64,000 nt of DNA from Chitinimonas viridis (GTDB taxonomy: Bacteria > Pseudomonadota > Gammaproteobacteria > Burkholderiales > Chitinimonadaceae): NCBI RefSeq assembly GCF_030409555.1, contig NZ_JAUFPU010000009.1, forward strand, positions 126,425 to 190,424. Direction: 5' to 3'. The notes under the pieces are model-generated. The model was not told the DNA's origin and did not search any database. It worked only from the letters and a program-made list of their open reading frames with translations. This document shows positions 54,053-62,484 of this stretch, one piece after another (within the stretch, counting starts at the first letter, position 1; the number at the start of each line of letters is the position of its first letter). The position numbers were made by a program, and so were the translations under genes.

Positions 54053-55141
54053 ATGACGACCGAAACCGACCTGCTCGACAAGCTGAAAACCTGCGTCGAT
54101 AGCGACACGGGCCGCGACTATGTCGCTATGAAGGCGGTGCGCGATCTGCGGCTGGAAGGGGGGCAGGTTAGCCTGACCATCGCCTTGCCCTATCCGGCAC
54201 GCAGCCGGCATGCCGAGATTGCGGCTCAGGTGGAAGCGGCGCTCAAGACGGTGCCGGGTGTGGTTGGTGTCGCCGTCAAGGTCGAAGCCAGGATAGAGGC
54301 CCACACGGTGCAGCGCGGCCTGACGCCGCTGCCAGGGGTCAAGAACGTGATCGCTGTGGCCAGTGGCAAGGGCGGAGTGGGTAAATCCACCACGGCCGTG
54401 AATCTGGCGCTGGCCCTGGCGGCAGAAGGTGCCCGTGTGGGTTTGCTGGATGCCGATATCTATGGCCCCTCACAGCCCCTGATGTTGGGCCTGCAAGGGC
54501 AGAAGCCGGAGTCACCGGACGGCAAGTCCATCCTGCCCATGCAGGCTCATGGCATACAGGCCATGTCCATCGGTTTTCTGATTGATGCCGAGCAGCCCAT
54601 GGTCTGGCGCGGCCCCATGGTTACTCAGGCCTTGATGCAGCTGCTCAACGATACCCGCTGGGACAATCTCGACTACCTGCTGATCGACCTGCCGCCGGGC
54701 ACCGGCGACATTCAGCTGACCTTGTCGCAGAAAGTACCGGTGACTGGCGCCGTCATCGTGACCACGCCGCAGGACATCGCCTTACTGGATGCCCGTAAGG
54801 GGCTGAAGATGTTCGAAAAGGTAGGCGTGCCGGTGACAGGCGTGGTCGAGAACATGGCCATGCATATCTGTTCCAACTGTGGCCATGTGGAGGCGATCTT
54901 CGGTGAGGGCGGCGGTGGCCGTATGGCCGTCGAATATGGTGTGGAGCTGCTGGGCCAACTGCCGCTGGAGCTGTCGATACGCCTGGCCACCGACCAGGGC
55001 AAGCCCAGCGTGGCGGCGGAGCCGGACGGCAAGGTGGCGGCGCTGTACAAGGCGATTGCCCGTAAGGTGGCGGTCAAGGTGGGCGAAAAGGCCAAGGATT
55101 TCTCCGCCAAATTGCCGAAGATCGTGATCCAGAATACATGA
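54053..55141 (+). CDS. apbC: Iron-sulfur cluster carrier protein ApbC/Mrp
   Basis: 362 aa from ATG 54053 (AAGAAGGCAAGCA before it). N-terminal DUF59/MIP18-like domain (1-85), then a deviant Walker P-loop GKGGVGKS (105-112). The cluster-binding C273-x-x-C276 is in CSNCGH. It carries 4Fe-4S clusters to apoproteins. It shares an ATGA overlap with the next gene; metG divergently upstream is a frequent neighbour of mrp in proteobacteria. Confidence 0.95.
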   Translation: MTTETDLLDKLKTCVDSDTGRDYVAMKAVRDLRLEGGQVSLTIALPYPARSRHAEIAAQVEAALKTVPGVVGVAVKVEARIEAHTVQRGLTPLPGVKNVIAVASGKGGVGKSTTAVNLALALAAEGARVGLLDADIYGPSQPLMLGLQGQKPESPDGKSILPMQAHGIQAMSIGFLIDAEQPMVWRGPMVTQALMQLLNDTRWDNLDYLLIDLPPGTGDIQLTLSQKVPVTGAVIVTTPQDIALLDARKGLKMFEKVGVPVTGVVENMAMHICSNCGHVEAIFGEGGGGRMAVEYGVELLGQLPLELSIRLATDQGKPSVAAEPDGKVAALYKAIARKVAVKVGEKAKDFSAKLPKIVIQNT

Positions 55142-55956
55142 TGGACCTGAGCCAATCACTGGTGGATGCCACAGCGATGATTTTCCATCGCTTTGAGGGC
55201 GTCGTGCGCGACAGGGGCGACTACCTGTGCATCACCACGCCTGGCAATCCCACCTTTTACTGGGGCAACTATCTGTTGTTTGCCCAGGCGCCAGGGCTGG
55301 GTGTGCTGGCGGATTGGGAAGCGCTTTTTATTGCTGACATAGCAGCAGAGCAGCCACAATCCCGCCATCGCTGCTTTGCCTGGTTGGGCGGGGCGGGTGA
55401 GCAGGCGCAGTTCCTGCAGGCGGGCTACAAGGTCTATGCCTCGCAAGCACTGGCTTGCAGCCAGCCTAGCAAGGCGCCAGGCATGAATCCGCAAGTACAG
55501 GTGCGCCCCCTGGTGAGCGAGATGGACTGGCAGGCCGCTATCGCGGTGCAGGTGGCCAGCCGTGATGAGAGCCAGGAGCAACAGGCTTACGAGACGTTCA
55601 AGACCGCCCAGTTCGCTACCTATCGCAGCATGGTGGCGGCAGGGCTGGGGCAACGCTATGGGGCCTTCGCCGGCGACACCCTGGTGGCTGAGCTGGGGAT
55701 ATTCATGGGTGAGGGTGGTCTGGCACGCTATCAGAATGTCTGCACCCACCCGGACTGGCGCCGCCAGGGCATAGCAAAACGCCTGGTTTACGAGGCGGGG
55801 CACCAGGCCATAGCTGAATTTGGTGCGACTAAGCTGGTGATCGTGGCCGATGAAGAAGGCCCCATCCAGCTCTACCGCAGTGTGGGTTTTGCGCCGGTTG
55901 GGGTAGCCTATGGCGTGGATAAGGCGCCGCCTGCGGCGCAGGACAAGGAAAACTAG
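55138..55956 (+). CDS. GNAT-family acetyltransferase
   Basis: 272 aa. The C-terminal GNAT domain (about 120-255) has motif A VCTHPDWRRQGIAKRLVYEAGH and ends LVIVADEEGPIQLYRSVGFAPVG. The N-terminal 110 residues (FHRFEGVVRDRGDYLCITTPGNPTFYWGNYLLFA) look like a degenerate second GNAT-type half, as in other two-lobed family members. The substrate is unknown. It overlaps apbC by 4 bp and is followed by dcd after 3 bp, so three genes form one operon. Confidence 0.85.
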   Translation: MMDLSQSLVDATAMIFHRFEGVVRDRGDYLCITTPGNPTFYWGNYLLFAQAPGLGVLADWEALFIADIAAEQPQSRHRCFAWLGGAGEQAQFLQAGYKVYASQALACSQPSKAPGMNPQVQVRPLVSEMDWQAAIAVQVASRDESQEQQAYETFKTAQFATYRSMVAAGLGQRYGAFAGDTLVAELGIFMGEGGLARYQNVCTHPDWRRQGIAKRLVYEAGHQAIAEFGATKLVIVADEEGPIQLYRSVGFAPVGVAYGVDKAPPAAQDKEN

Positions 55957-55959
55957 AGT

Positions 55960-56535
55960 ATGAGCATCAAATCCGACCGCTGGATACGCAAGATGGCCGA
56001 ACAGCACGGCATGATAGAGCCGTTCGAGCCGGGCCAGGTGCGCTATGTGAACGATCAGAAGATCGTTTCCTATGGCACCTCCAGCTATGGCTACGACATC
56101 CGTTGCGCCGACGAATTCAAGCTGTTCACCAACCTGAACAGCACGGTGGTGGACCCCAAGAATTTCGATGAGAACAGCTTTGTCGATGTTTCTGGCAAGG
56201 GCTATTGCATTATTCCACCCAACAGCTTTGCGCTGGCGCGCACGGTGGAGTATTTCCGCATTCCCCGCAATGTGCTGACCATCTGCCTGGGCAAGTCGAC
56301 CTATGCCCGTTGCGGCATCATCGTCAATGTCACGCCTTTCGAGCCGGAGTGGGAGGGGTATGTGACGCTGGAGTTCTCCAACACCACCCCCTTGCCGGCC
56401 AAGATCTACGCCGATGAAGGTTGCGCCCAGGTGTTGTTCCTGGAGGCCGATCCTGACGATGTATGCGAGACGTCGTATAAGGATAGGGGCGGCAAGTACC
56501 AGGGCCAGGTTGGCGTGACGCTGCCGAAGACCTGA
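55960..56535 (+). CDS. dcd: dCTP deaminase
   Basis: 191 aa (E. coli 193). Converts dCTP to dUTP for thymidylate synthesis. [13 protein letters not shown] and [32 protein letters not shown] form the nucleotide site (landmarks only; the catalytic Glu is in the [10 protein letters not shown] stretch). It overlaps no gene but lies 3 bp after the GNAT gene. Confidence 0.96.
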   Translation: MSIKSDRWIRKMAEQHGMIEPFEPGQVRYVNDQKIVSYGTSSYGYDIRCADEFKLFTNLNSTVVDPKNFDENSFVDVSGKGYCIIPPNSFALARTVEYFRIPRNVLTICLGKSTYARCGIIVNVTPFEPEWEGYVTLEFSNTTPLPAKIYADEGCAQVLFLEADPDDVCETSYKDRGGKYQGQVGVTLPKT

Positions 56536-56587
56536 CGTGGCAGGGTGTTTGGGTGTAAGCTTTTTCTCCAATGTCTCGTGAACTTTG

Positions 56588-56602
56588 ATAGCTAAATACT
56601 AT
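56588..56602 (+). promoter_or_regulatory. OxyR-like half operator upstream of the peroxiredoxin
   Basis: ATAG-N7-CTAT with the inner CTAAATA, matching one half of the OxyR consensus (ATAG-N7-CTAT repeated twice). The flanks (G before, C after) extend it to a 5-bp arm inverted repeat, GATAG/CTATC. The second half at the usual 7-bp distance is absent on both sides. It lies 89 bp upstream of the peroxiredoxin start. A CTGTAGG/CCTACAG hairpin lies at 56631-56652. Confidence 0.45.
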
Positions 56603-56690
56603 CGAAACATTCCGCTTTTTAAATTGGACGCTGTAGGGCTTAGCGCCTACAGTTGATCGTCTTTTTGCAACCCATTTCCGGAGAACCTCT

Positions 56691-57293
56691 ATGGCCGTCC
56701 TCGTTAACAAGCAAGCCCCCGATTTCACCGCAGCTGCCGTCCTGGGCAATGGCGAAATCGTTGAGAACTATAGCTTCAGCGCCGCCACCAAGGGCAAGTA
56801 CGCCGTTGTGTTCTTCTACCCGCTGGACTTCACTTTTGTCTGCCCGTCGGAACTGATCGCCTTCGATCACCGCCTGGAAGAATTCAAGAAGCGCAATGTG
56901 GAAGTGATCGGCGTGTCCATCGACAGCCAGTTCAGCCACAGCGCCTGGCGCAACACCCCGGTGGACAAGGGCGGTATCGGCCCGGTTGGCTACACCCTGG
57001 TGGCCGACATCAAGCACGATATCGTCAAGGCCTATGATGTCGAGCACGCTGATGGCGTGGCGCTGCGCGGCTCTTTCCTGATTGACAAGCACGGTGTGGT
57101 GCAACACCAGGTGGTCAACAACCTGCCGCTGGGCCGCGATATCGACGAAATGCTGCGTGTGATTGATGCCCTGCAGTTCACCGAAGAGCACGGCGAAGTG
57201 TGCCCGGCTGGCTGGAACAAGGGCAAGGCCGGCATGAAGGCCGATGCCGCTGGCGTGGCCAAGTACCTGGCTGAGAACGCTGGTCAGCTGTAA
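56691..57293 (+). CDS. 2-Cys peroxiredoxin (Prx1/AhpC class)
   Basis: 200 aa thiol peroxidase. The peroxidatic cysteine is C51 in DFTFVCPSEL, with Thr and Arg in the usual active-site environment. The resolving cysteine C171 is in GEVCPAGWNKG. GGIG near 98-101 is present, but the C-terminal YF motif of hyperoxidation-sensitive eukaryotic Prx is absent. No ahpF is nearby, so a thioredoxin-like or other reductant is implied. Ribosome site CCGGAG. Followed by a strong terminator. Confidence 0.94.
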   Translation: MAVLVNKQAPDFTAAAVLGNGEIVENYSFSAATKGKYAVVFFYPLDFTFVCPSELIAFDHRLEEFKKRNVEVIGVSIDSQFSHSAWRNTPVDKGGIGPVGYTLVADIKHDIVKAYDVEHADGVALRGSFLIDKHGVVQHQVVNNLPLGRDIDEMLRVIDALQFTEEHGEVCPAGWNKGKAGMKADAAGVAKYLAENAGQL

Positions 57294-57345
57294 GACATTG
57301 CTTGGGCTTGGGCTGGCCGGTGCCAGCGTCGCAAGCGCAGCAGAT

Positions 57346-57369
57346 AACCCCGCTTAGGCGGGGTTTTTC
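57346..57369 (+). terminator. Terminator after the peroxiredoxin
   Basis: AACCCCGC-TTAG-GCGGGGTT followed by TTTCT. Confidence 0.92.
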
Positions 57370-57447
57370 TTTGCCCGTCGCCGCTTGCCCCCTACAGTAA
57401 GACGTAGTGGCTTTGATCTGGACTACGAAAATGGACGGGCGGCAAAG

Positions 57448-58389
57448 ATGAGATGCATTGCAATGGCAACCTTCGCCTTGTGCAGCCTCGCGGTGGCGGC
57501 ACAGGAGCTACCACGGGGTGGGGCGCTGCAATCCTTGGGCATGAGCATCAGCTCGTTGGAAAACCCCTTCTTCGTGGCCTTGGTCAAGGGTGCCGAGCAG
57601 CAGGCGCGGCGCTACAACCCCACCGTCAAGGTGACCACACTGGCCAATGAGTATTCACTGGATAAGCAGATTGCCCATCTGGAGCGTTTTACAGCCGAAC
57701 GGGTGGACTTGATCCTGTTGAACGCCGCCGATGCCGTTAAGGTGGAGCCTGCCGTGCAGGCAGCCAGGGCAGCCGGCATTGTGGTGGTTGCCGTGGATGT
57801 GTCGGCTAACGGGGTAAATGCTACGGTAATGACAGACAACCTGCAGGCAGGGGAGCAGGCTTGTCAGTACCTGGCCCAGGCCTTGTCGGGGCAGGGCAAG
57901 GTCATCATCCAGAGTGGTCCACAGGTGTCTTCGGTCATAGACCGGGTAGCGGGCTGCCATATGGCCTTGAAGCATTTTCCCGGTATCACGGTTCTGACCG
58001 ACAAAGGTGACGGCAAGGGGTCACGCTGGGGCGGGCAGCAGCTGATGCAGCAGCATCTCAAGCAATATCAGAGGATCGATGGCGTGTTTACCATCAACGA
58101 CCGTCAGGCTATCGGCACTGATCTGGCGGCCCGCAAGGCAGGCTTGAAGCGGCTGCTGATCACCTCGGTGGATGGCGCTCCCGATATCGAGCAGGCCTTG
58201 CAGCAACCGTCCTTTATCGTGGCGTCTGCTAGCCAGAGCCCCCGGCTTATGGCCGAGCGGGCAGTGAGCGTCGGCTATGAGCTGATGCAGGGCAAGCGCC
58301 CGGCCAAGTCGCTGATATTGATGGAGCCTACCCTGGTAACGCGTGAAAACCTGGCGCGCTACAAGGGCTGGAACGACGCCGGGAAGTGA
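57448..58389 (+). CDS. Periplasmic sugar-binding protein (Peripla_BP_4), orphan
   Basis: 313 aa from ATG 57448. Signal peptide MRCIAMATFALCSLAVAAQ, then a type I periplasmic binding protein of the ribose/LacI-like class: MSISSLENPFFVALVKGAEQQARRYN, DLILLNAADAVKVEPAVQAARAAGIVVVAVD and the hinge region TINDRQAIGTDLAARKAG. There is no permease or ATPase gene in the neighbourhood, so it may work with a distant transporter or with a chemoreceptor or sensor. Confidence 0.88.
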   Translation: MRCIAMATFALCSLAVAAQELPRGGALQSLGMSISSLENPFFVALVKGAEQQARRYNPTVKVTTLANEYSLDKQIAHLERFTAERVDLILLNAADAVKVEPAVQAARAAGIVVVAVDVSANGVNATVMTDNLQAGEQACQYLAQALSGQGKVIIQSGPQVSSVIDRVAGCHMALKHFPGITVLTDKGDGKGSRWGGQQLMQQHLKQYQRIDGVFTINDRQAIGTDLAARKAGLKRLLITSVDGAPDIEQALQQPSFIVASASQSPRLMAERAVSVGYELMQGKRPAKSLILMEPTLVTRENLARYKGWNDAGK

Positions 58390-58425
58390 GCAGCGGCCCC
58401 TTGTTGGATAGCGGGGCCCGGCGAC

Positions 58426-59049
58426 CTATTCAAGATTTCGGTTGACGATATCGGCCAGCGTGGTGAGCTTGCCATGGAAGAAGTGGCCCGTGCCTGGCAC
58501 CACTACCACAGGCAAACCTTGCGGTCTGGCCCAGTCGAATACGGCTGCCAAAGGGGCGACATCGTCTTCTTCACCGTGTACCACCAAGGTGTCTGCAGGG
58601 ACGGTGGGGAAGTTCCATTTGGCTGTAGCAGGGCCGACCAGCACCATGCGGGCTATCGGGCCGTCGCCCAGCCGTTCGCGCAGCTGGCTCTGCACAAAGG
58701 TGCCGAAAGAAAAACCGGCCAGTATCACGGGGAGACCAGGATAAGCCGCCTGGGCATGTGCCAGCACTGCTGCCATATCGTCAACTTCGGCCGAGCCGAA
58801 ATCATGCTCCCCCTCGCTCTGCCCCACACCGCGCAGATTGGGGCAGAAGGCAACATAGCCCTTGCGTGAGAATACCTTGGCAAGGGTTTGCACGACCTTG
58901 TTGGTATTGGTGCCGCCCTGGGTGGGGTTGGGGTGGGCGACCAAGGCGATGCCGCGTGGGCCGTCGTCCCATGCGCTATCAAGCAGCAGGGTTTCCAGCC
59001 GGCCCACCGGGCCGGCCACGGTGATGGGCTGGAACTGGGGTGATTTCAT
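58426..59049 (-). CDS. Alpha/beta hydrolase (dienelactone-hydrolase-like)
   Basis: 207 aa. The nucleophile elbow is G112-F-S114-F-G116 (AGFSFGTF). The acid lies in HGEEDDVAPL (about 162-163), with H189 in GTGHFFHG. The early motif VAHPNPTQGGTNTNKVV places it in a conserved esterase/YheT-like group common in betaproteobacteria. The substrate is unknown. It ends a minus-strand operon with the ferredoxin and the 368-aa protein. Confidence 0.87.
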   Translation of the reverse strand: MKSPQFQPITVAGPVGRLETLLLDSAWDDGPRGIALVAHPNPTQGGTNTNKVVQTLAKVFSRKGYVAFCPNLRGVGQSEGEHDFGSAEVDDMAAVLAHAQAAYPGLPVILAGFSFGTFVQSQLRERLGDGPIARMVLVGPATAKWNFPTVPADTLVVHGEEDDVAPLAAVFDWARPQGLPVVVVPGTGHFFHGKLTTLADIVNRNLE

Positions 59050-59057
59050 AAGCGGGG

Positions 59058-59366
59058 TCAGATCTTGAGCCGGGCAACTTCGCGTCCGTTGAGCAGATGC
59101 TCCTGGATGATTTCCTCCACGTCTTCCTTGTCGACGTACTGGTACCAGACATTGTCGGGGTAGACCACCATGACAGGCCCCAGGGCGCAGCGATCCAGGC
59201 AGCCCGCCTTGTTGGTCCGTACCTTGCCTTCGCCTGCCAGGCCAAGCTCCTTGACCCGGTTTTTGGCATAGGCATGCATCTCGCTCGCGCCAAAATCAGC
59301 ACAGCAACTCTCGCCATTGGGGCGCTGATTGGTGCAAAAGAATACGTGGTGCTTGAAGTAGCTCAT
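59058..59366 (-). CDS. 2Fe-2S thioredoxin-like ferredoxin
   Basis: 102 aa. Cluster cysteines C11 (FFCTNQRP), C21 or C22, C56 and C60 (KAGCLDRC) follow the spacing of the thioredoxin-like 2Fe-2S ferredoxin family. ALGPVMVVYPDNVWYQYVDKEDVEEIIQEHLL is the typical C-terminal half (landmark only). It lies 8 bp upstream of the hydrolase gene. The electron partner is unknown. Confidence 0.92.
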   Translation of the reverse strand: MSYFKHHVFFCTNQRPNGESCCADFGASEMHAYAKNRVKELGLAGEGKVRTNKAGCLDRCALGPVMVVYPDNVWYQYVDKEDVEEIIQEHLLNGREVARLKI

Positions 59367-59377
59367 GATGGCTCGGT

Positions 59378-60484
59378 TCAGTGGCGGGTGGCGGCGGAAG
59401 GCAGCTCGGTTGGCAGGGGAAAGTAAGGCAGATCGTCCTTCACCTGTGGCAGCAGGTCGGGCAGCACGCGGACATCGTCATGGTGGCACTCGCGTAGCAG
59501 GCTCACCATCATGTGCTGCAGGCCATCGACTCGATCTTGTGGGCCCAGTGGCCAGATAAAGCCGGCCCATTCTTCGCCATTCTTCTCGGCACCCAGTGTC
59601 ACCCGCAATTCATTGCCTTCGTGGCAGGAGAACACTGCTACCGGGGTTTCACCGGCCTCGCGCAACTTGCGCAGCGTATTGCTGGCAAATACCTGGAAGC
59701 GTATTTCCTGCTGGGCAATGCGGCCATCGTCCAGTGCCGGCAGCCAGGCATGTGGGCTGCGCGGCAGCGGGAACAGCGTCATGGCATCGTGCTTGAGCTG
59801 CTCGCCCAGCAGCTTGGTCAGGGCCATGGCCCAGGTGCCGGGGGGGGCATTGAGCTGTACCACGGGGTCGGCATCAGCAGGTTGCATGGCTACCCCCACC
59901 AGATAGCGCAGGTAGACGCCATCACCATCCACGGTGATGGGGCTTTCGCTGAATTCGTGCGGTAAGCCGCCGGAAGCGTACTGCAGGGCATCGCGCCAAC
60001 GGGCCAGCGAACTGGACGGTATCGCCTGCAATTGCTCGCGATCCAGCAGGCGCCCTGATAGCTGGATATCGCTGCCGGCCTTGAAGATGCCATGTTCGGT
60101 CAAGAGGGCCTGTACAGCGCTCACATCGGGCAGGCGCCCGGCAATCACATGCTTGCCACGTACGCCCGCGACCAGGACCAGGGGTAAGGCAAAGATCACG
60201 GCATGCATGGCACTGCCGGGGGCTGGGTTCTCGACCGCCACACGCAGGCGTTCGCTCAGTATGCGCAGCACGGCCGGGTTGGGCGGTGTGGCGAGCGCTG
60301 CCTGGATAGCCGCGTCGTCATTGGCAGTCAGCAGCCGTGCCAGTTCGGCATCCAGTGCAGCCTCTGCTGCGACCAGCCTGCCCAGGTCGCGTTCGTCCAG
60401 CAGTACTTGGGCCAGGCTGTGCAGCGGGCTGGTGGCGGTGCCGGTGTATTGGCGCGGATCGGGCAGTAGGGGCAGGGCTTGCAT
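59378..60484 (-). CDS. Unrecognised 368-aa protein
   Basis: I do not recognise the family. It is a soluble protein without signal or membrane helices and has a normal codon profile. The N-terminal part is helical (HSLAQVLLDERDLGRLVAAEAALDAELARLL). The middle has DVSAVQALLTEHGIF and DGDGVYLRYLVGVA, and the C-terminal part is tryptophan-containing (NGEEWAGFIWPLGPQDRVDGLQHMMVSLLREC). It is the first gene of the operon with the ferredoxin (11 bp gap) and the hydrolase, so a redox-linked or maintenance role is only a guess. Confidence 0.75.
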   Translation of the reverse strand: MQALPLLPDPRQYTGTATSPLHSLAQVLLDERDLGRLVAAEAALDAELARLLTANDDAAIQAALATPPNPAVLRILSERLRVAVENPAPGSAMHAVIFALPLVLVAGVRGKHVIAGRLPDVSAVQALLTEHGIFKAGSDIQLSGRLLDREQLQAIPSSSLARWRDALQYASGGLPHEFSESPITVDGDGVYLRYLVGVAMQPADADPVVQLNAPPGTWAMALTKLLGEQLKHDAMTLFPLPRSPHAWLPALDDGRIAQQEIRFQVFASNTLRKLREAGETPVAVFSCHEGNELRVTLGAEKNGEEWAGFIWPLGPQDRVDGLQHMMVSLLRECHHDDVRVLPDLLPQVKDDLPYFPLPTELPSAATRH

Positions 60485-60514
60485 GGGGAGTCGGTCGTGA
60501 GGCTAAAAGCGGGA

Positions 60515-60646
60515 TTATACCCTGGCTATGAGTAGCCCAAGCAGGCGCAGATAGGTTGGACGCAGCTTGCGCTGATCGAGCGGTACCACCATGTAGTAGC
60601 GGGGAAATGATGTGGCCGGCCAGCAAGGCAAGGGCAGTGATGGAAA
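60515..60646 (-). pseudogene. Possible C-terminal remnant of a LysR-type regulator
   Basis: On the minus strand a frame reads ...PATSFPRYYMVVPLDQRKL... and ends LLGLLIARV before a TAA at 60515-60517. The PRYYMVVP segment resembles the end of LysR substrate-binding domains (YYLVYP-type). There is no upstream body of the gene, because an AT-rich non-coding stretch begins after about 60650. The match is by eye and short. Confidence 0.3.
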
Positions 60647-60701
60647 AATTAGACAGTTGTACAATTAAAAATTGACACAGATGTACCAATATAAGAAAAT
60701 C

Positions 60702-60798
60702 AACATATCGAATGGGTGCGCAAGTGCTCGCTCGATGTTTCTCCTCTATTCTCCTTTGTATTTTTCATGGCCCAACCGCAACGTTGGGCTATTTTTTT
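60702..60798 (+). ncRNA. Candidate trans-acting small RNA with anti-Shine-Dalgarno linker
   Basis: There is no gene on this strand before it, yet it ends in a strong terminator. TTGACA (60672-60677) and GAAAAT (60695-60700, 17-bp spacer) or TATAAG (60690-60695) could be the promoter. The predicted RNA has a first hairpin (AACAT..CGA paired with TCGATGTT, 60702-60739), an unpaired pyrimidine linker containing CTCCTCTATTCTCC (60741-60754), and a terminal hairpin with U-tail. Two CUCC motifs can pair with ribosome-binding sites, the layout of Hfq-bound sRNAs such as Neisseria RcoF/NmsR. Expression is unproven. Confidence 0.5.
60770..60798 (+). terminator. Orphan terminator
   Basis: GCCCAAC (60770-60776), loop CGCAAC, GTTGGGC (60783-60789), then TA and seven T. 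There is no upstream gene on this strand to terminate. Confidence 0.9.
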
Positions 60799-60838
60799 GA
60801 CTGCTATAACGGGTGTGGAGCAAATACTTTAGTCGCGG

Positions 60839-60866
60839 TTAGTGCAAGCGCTTGCTTGTGTAGAAT
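60839..60866 (+). promoter_or_regulatory. Chemoreceptor promoter with LacI-type operator
   Basis: TTAGTG (60839-60844), 16-bp spacer, TAGAAT (60861-60866). The perfect palindrome GCAAGCGCTTGC (60844-60855) fills the spacer; with the flanking T bases it matches the LacI/GalR-type operator pattern TGCAANCGNTTGCA with a central CG. Binding there would block RNA polymerase. Confidence 0.55.
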
Positions 60867-60912
60867 GCCCCTAAGTCATACCTAAGCTTGTCAGCGCCAG
60901 GAGATGCCACCG

Positions 60913-62388
60913 ATGTCCATCAGCCAGACCTTCAGCAGTGTTCTTGACTGGTTCATTCCTGAATCCATCCGCCAAAGCCCGCTGGACCTGAGCCGTGCCC
61001 GCAACATTGTTGGCGCCACGTTGCTCGCTGCTGTTTTTGTGCCTATTTTCGCCCTCAACTACTTCAAGTTGGGGCATGGCGCCATGGGCTGGGGCATCGT
61101 GACGGCGGGCTTCCTGATGTTGACGGCAGGCTTTTTGCTCAAGCTCACTGGTTTGCTACCCTTGGTGCGGGAGTACGCGATTGCCGTGTTCTTCGGCATG
61201 GTGGTCTGGATGTGTTACGTCAACGGCGGGATAGAGTCGTCGTCATCCCCTTGGTTCCTGCTGGTGCCGGTGGCGTCGATGTTCATCGGCGGCAAGAAAA
61301 GTGCGACGTTCTGGAGCGTAGGTGCGCTGATCGCCATCGTGCTGTTCTTTGTGGCGCACAAGCATGGTTGGGCCTTGCCCAAGAGCCCCCTGGGCGCCGA
61401 ACTGCACCCTCAGCTGCAAACCCGTTCGCTGGTTGGCCTGACCATCGTGATCTACGCCCTGGCCATGGTGTTTGAGTTCGGCAAGGTCAAGAGCTTCGAG
61501 AAGACTGAGCAGGCCAGGCAGGAGGCAGAGCGGGGCAATGCTGCCATGCAGCAGTTGCTGGCGCAGGTAACGGGTGCCATCGGCACGGCTTCGGGCCAGA
61601 CCGCGCAGATTAGTGAGCGTACGGCTTCGATCAGCCAGACCATGCGTCACCAGGCTGGCGAGGCCGCCGAGATGGCCCGCATCGTGGATGAGATTGCGGC
61701 CTTGACCGTAAAGAGCGCCGAACAGTCAGGCCAGGCTGCGAGGGAGGCACAAGAGGCGGGACGGCTGGCCGGCGAGGGCGGGCGGGCCATGAACCTCACG
61801 CTCAGCAACCTGGGCAAGGCATCTGAAGTGGTTACCCACTCGGCAGCACGCATTGAGGAACTGGGCCGGCGCAGCGACGAAATAGGCGGCATTGTGCAGG
61901 TGATACGGGAAATCGCCGATCAGACCAATCTGCTGGCGCTGAACGCGGCCATTGAGGCTGCCCGTGCGGGCGAGCAGGGACGGGGCTTTGCGGTGGTGGC
62001 GGATGAAGTCCGCAAGCTGGCGGAGCGGACCAGTACGGCAACCCGTGAAATAGAAGAAAAGATAGGCGCCATTCTGGCAGGCACCAATCAGGCCATGGAA
62101 GCCATGCGCGAAGGCACCCAGCGCATGGGCGAAATCAACCTGAGCGCCGCCCAGGCGGGGAATCGTCTGGACGAGATCATTTCCGGCGCGGGCCGTGTTG
62201 CCAGCCTGATCGGCGAAGTGGCAAAAAATGAGGAACGCCAGTCGGGCCAGTTCCAGACCATCGCCACCGATATTGCGGAGCTACGGGTGGATATGCAGAC
62301 GGCCAGCCATTCGGCGGAGGCCATCGACCAGGCTGTCAGCAAGCTGGATACCACGGTTCGGGGTCTGGACGAGTTTATCAGGGCGTAG
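60913..62388 (+). CDS. Methyl-accepting chemotaxis protein with six membrane helices, no HAMP
   Basis: 491 aa from ATG 60913; AGGAG at 60899-60903 is 9 bp before it, while the ATG at 60904 touches the ribosome site. About six N-terminal membrane helices (from about residue 30 to 190) carry only short loops, so there is no large periplasmic sensor. A cytoplasmic signalling domain follows with the hairpin tip [34 protein letters not shown]. No HAMP is apparent between the last helix ([17 protein letters not shown]) and the coiled coil. There is no C-terminal NWETF-type pentapeptide. Confidence 0.93.
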   Translation: MSISQTFSSVLDWFIPESIRQSPLDLSRARNIVGATLLAAVFVPIFALNYFKLGHGAMGWGIVTAGFLMLTAGFLLKLTGLLPLVREYAIAVFFGMVVWMCYVNGGIESSSSPWFLLVPVASMFIGGKKSATFWSVGALIAIVLFFVAHKHGWALPKSPLGAELHPQLQTRSLVGLTIVIYALAMVFEFGKVKSFEKTEQARQEAERGNAAMQQLLAQVTGAIGTASGQTAQISERTASISQTMRHQAGEAAEMARIVDEIAALTVKSAEQSGQAAREAQEAGRLAGEGGRAMNLTLSNLGKASEVVTHSAARIEELGRRSDEIGGIVQVIREIADQTNLLALNAAIEAARAGEQGRGFAVVADEVRKLAERTSTATREIEEKIGAILAGTNQAMEAMREGTQRMGEINLSAAQAGNRLDEIISGAGRVASLIGEVAKNEERQSGQFQTIATDIAELRVDMQTASHSAEAIDQAVSKLDTTVRGLDEFIRA

Positions 62389-62484
62389 TAACCAGGCACC
62401 TGGATTGCAGGCTGGCTTGCTACGCGAGTCGCCTGCTTGTGGGCGAGCCAAAACACTGGCTGCCCACATTGGTAGCAGACGGCG

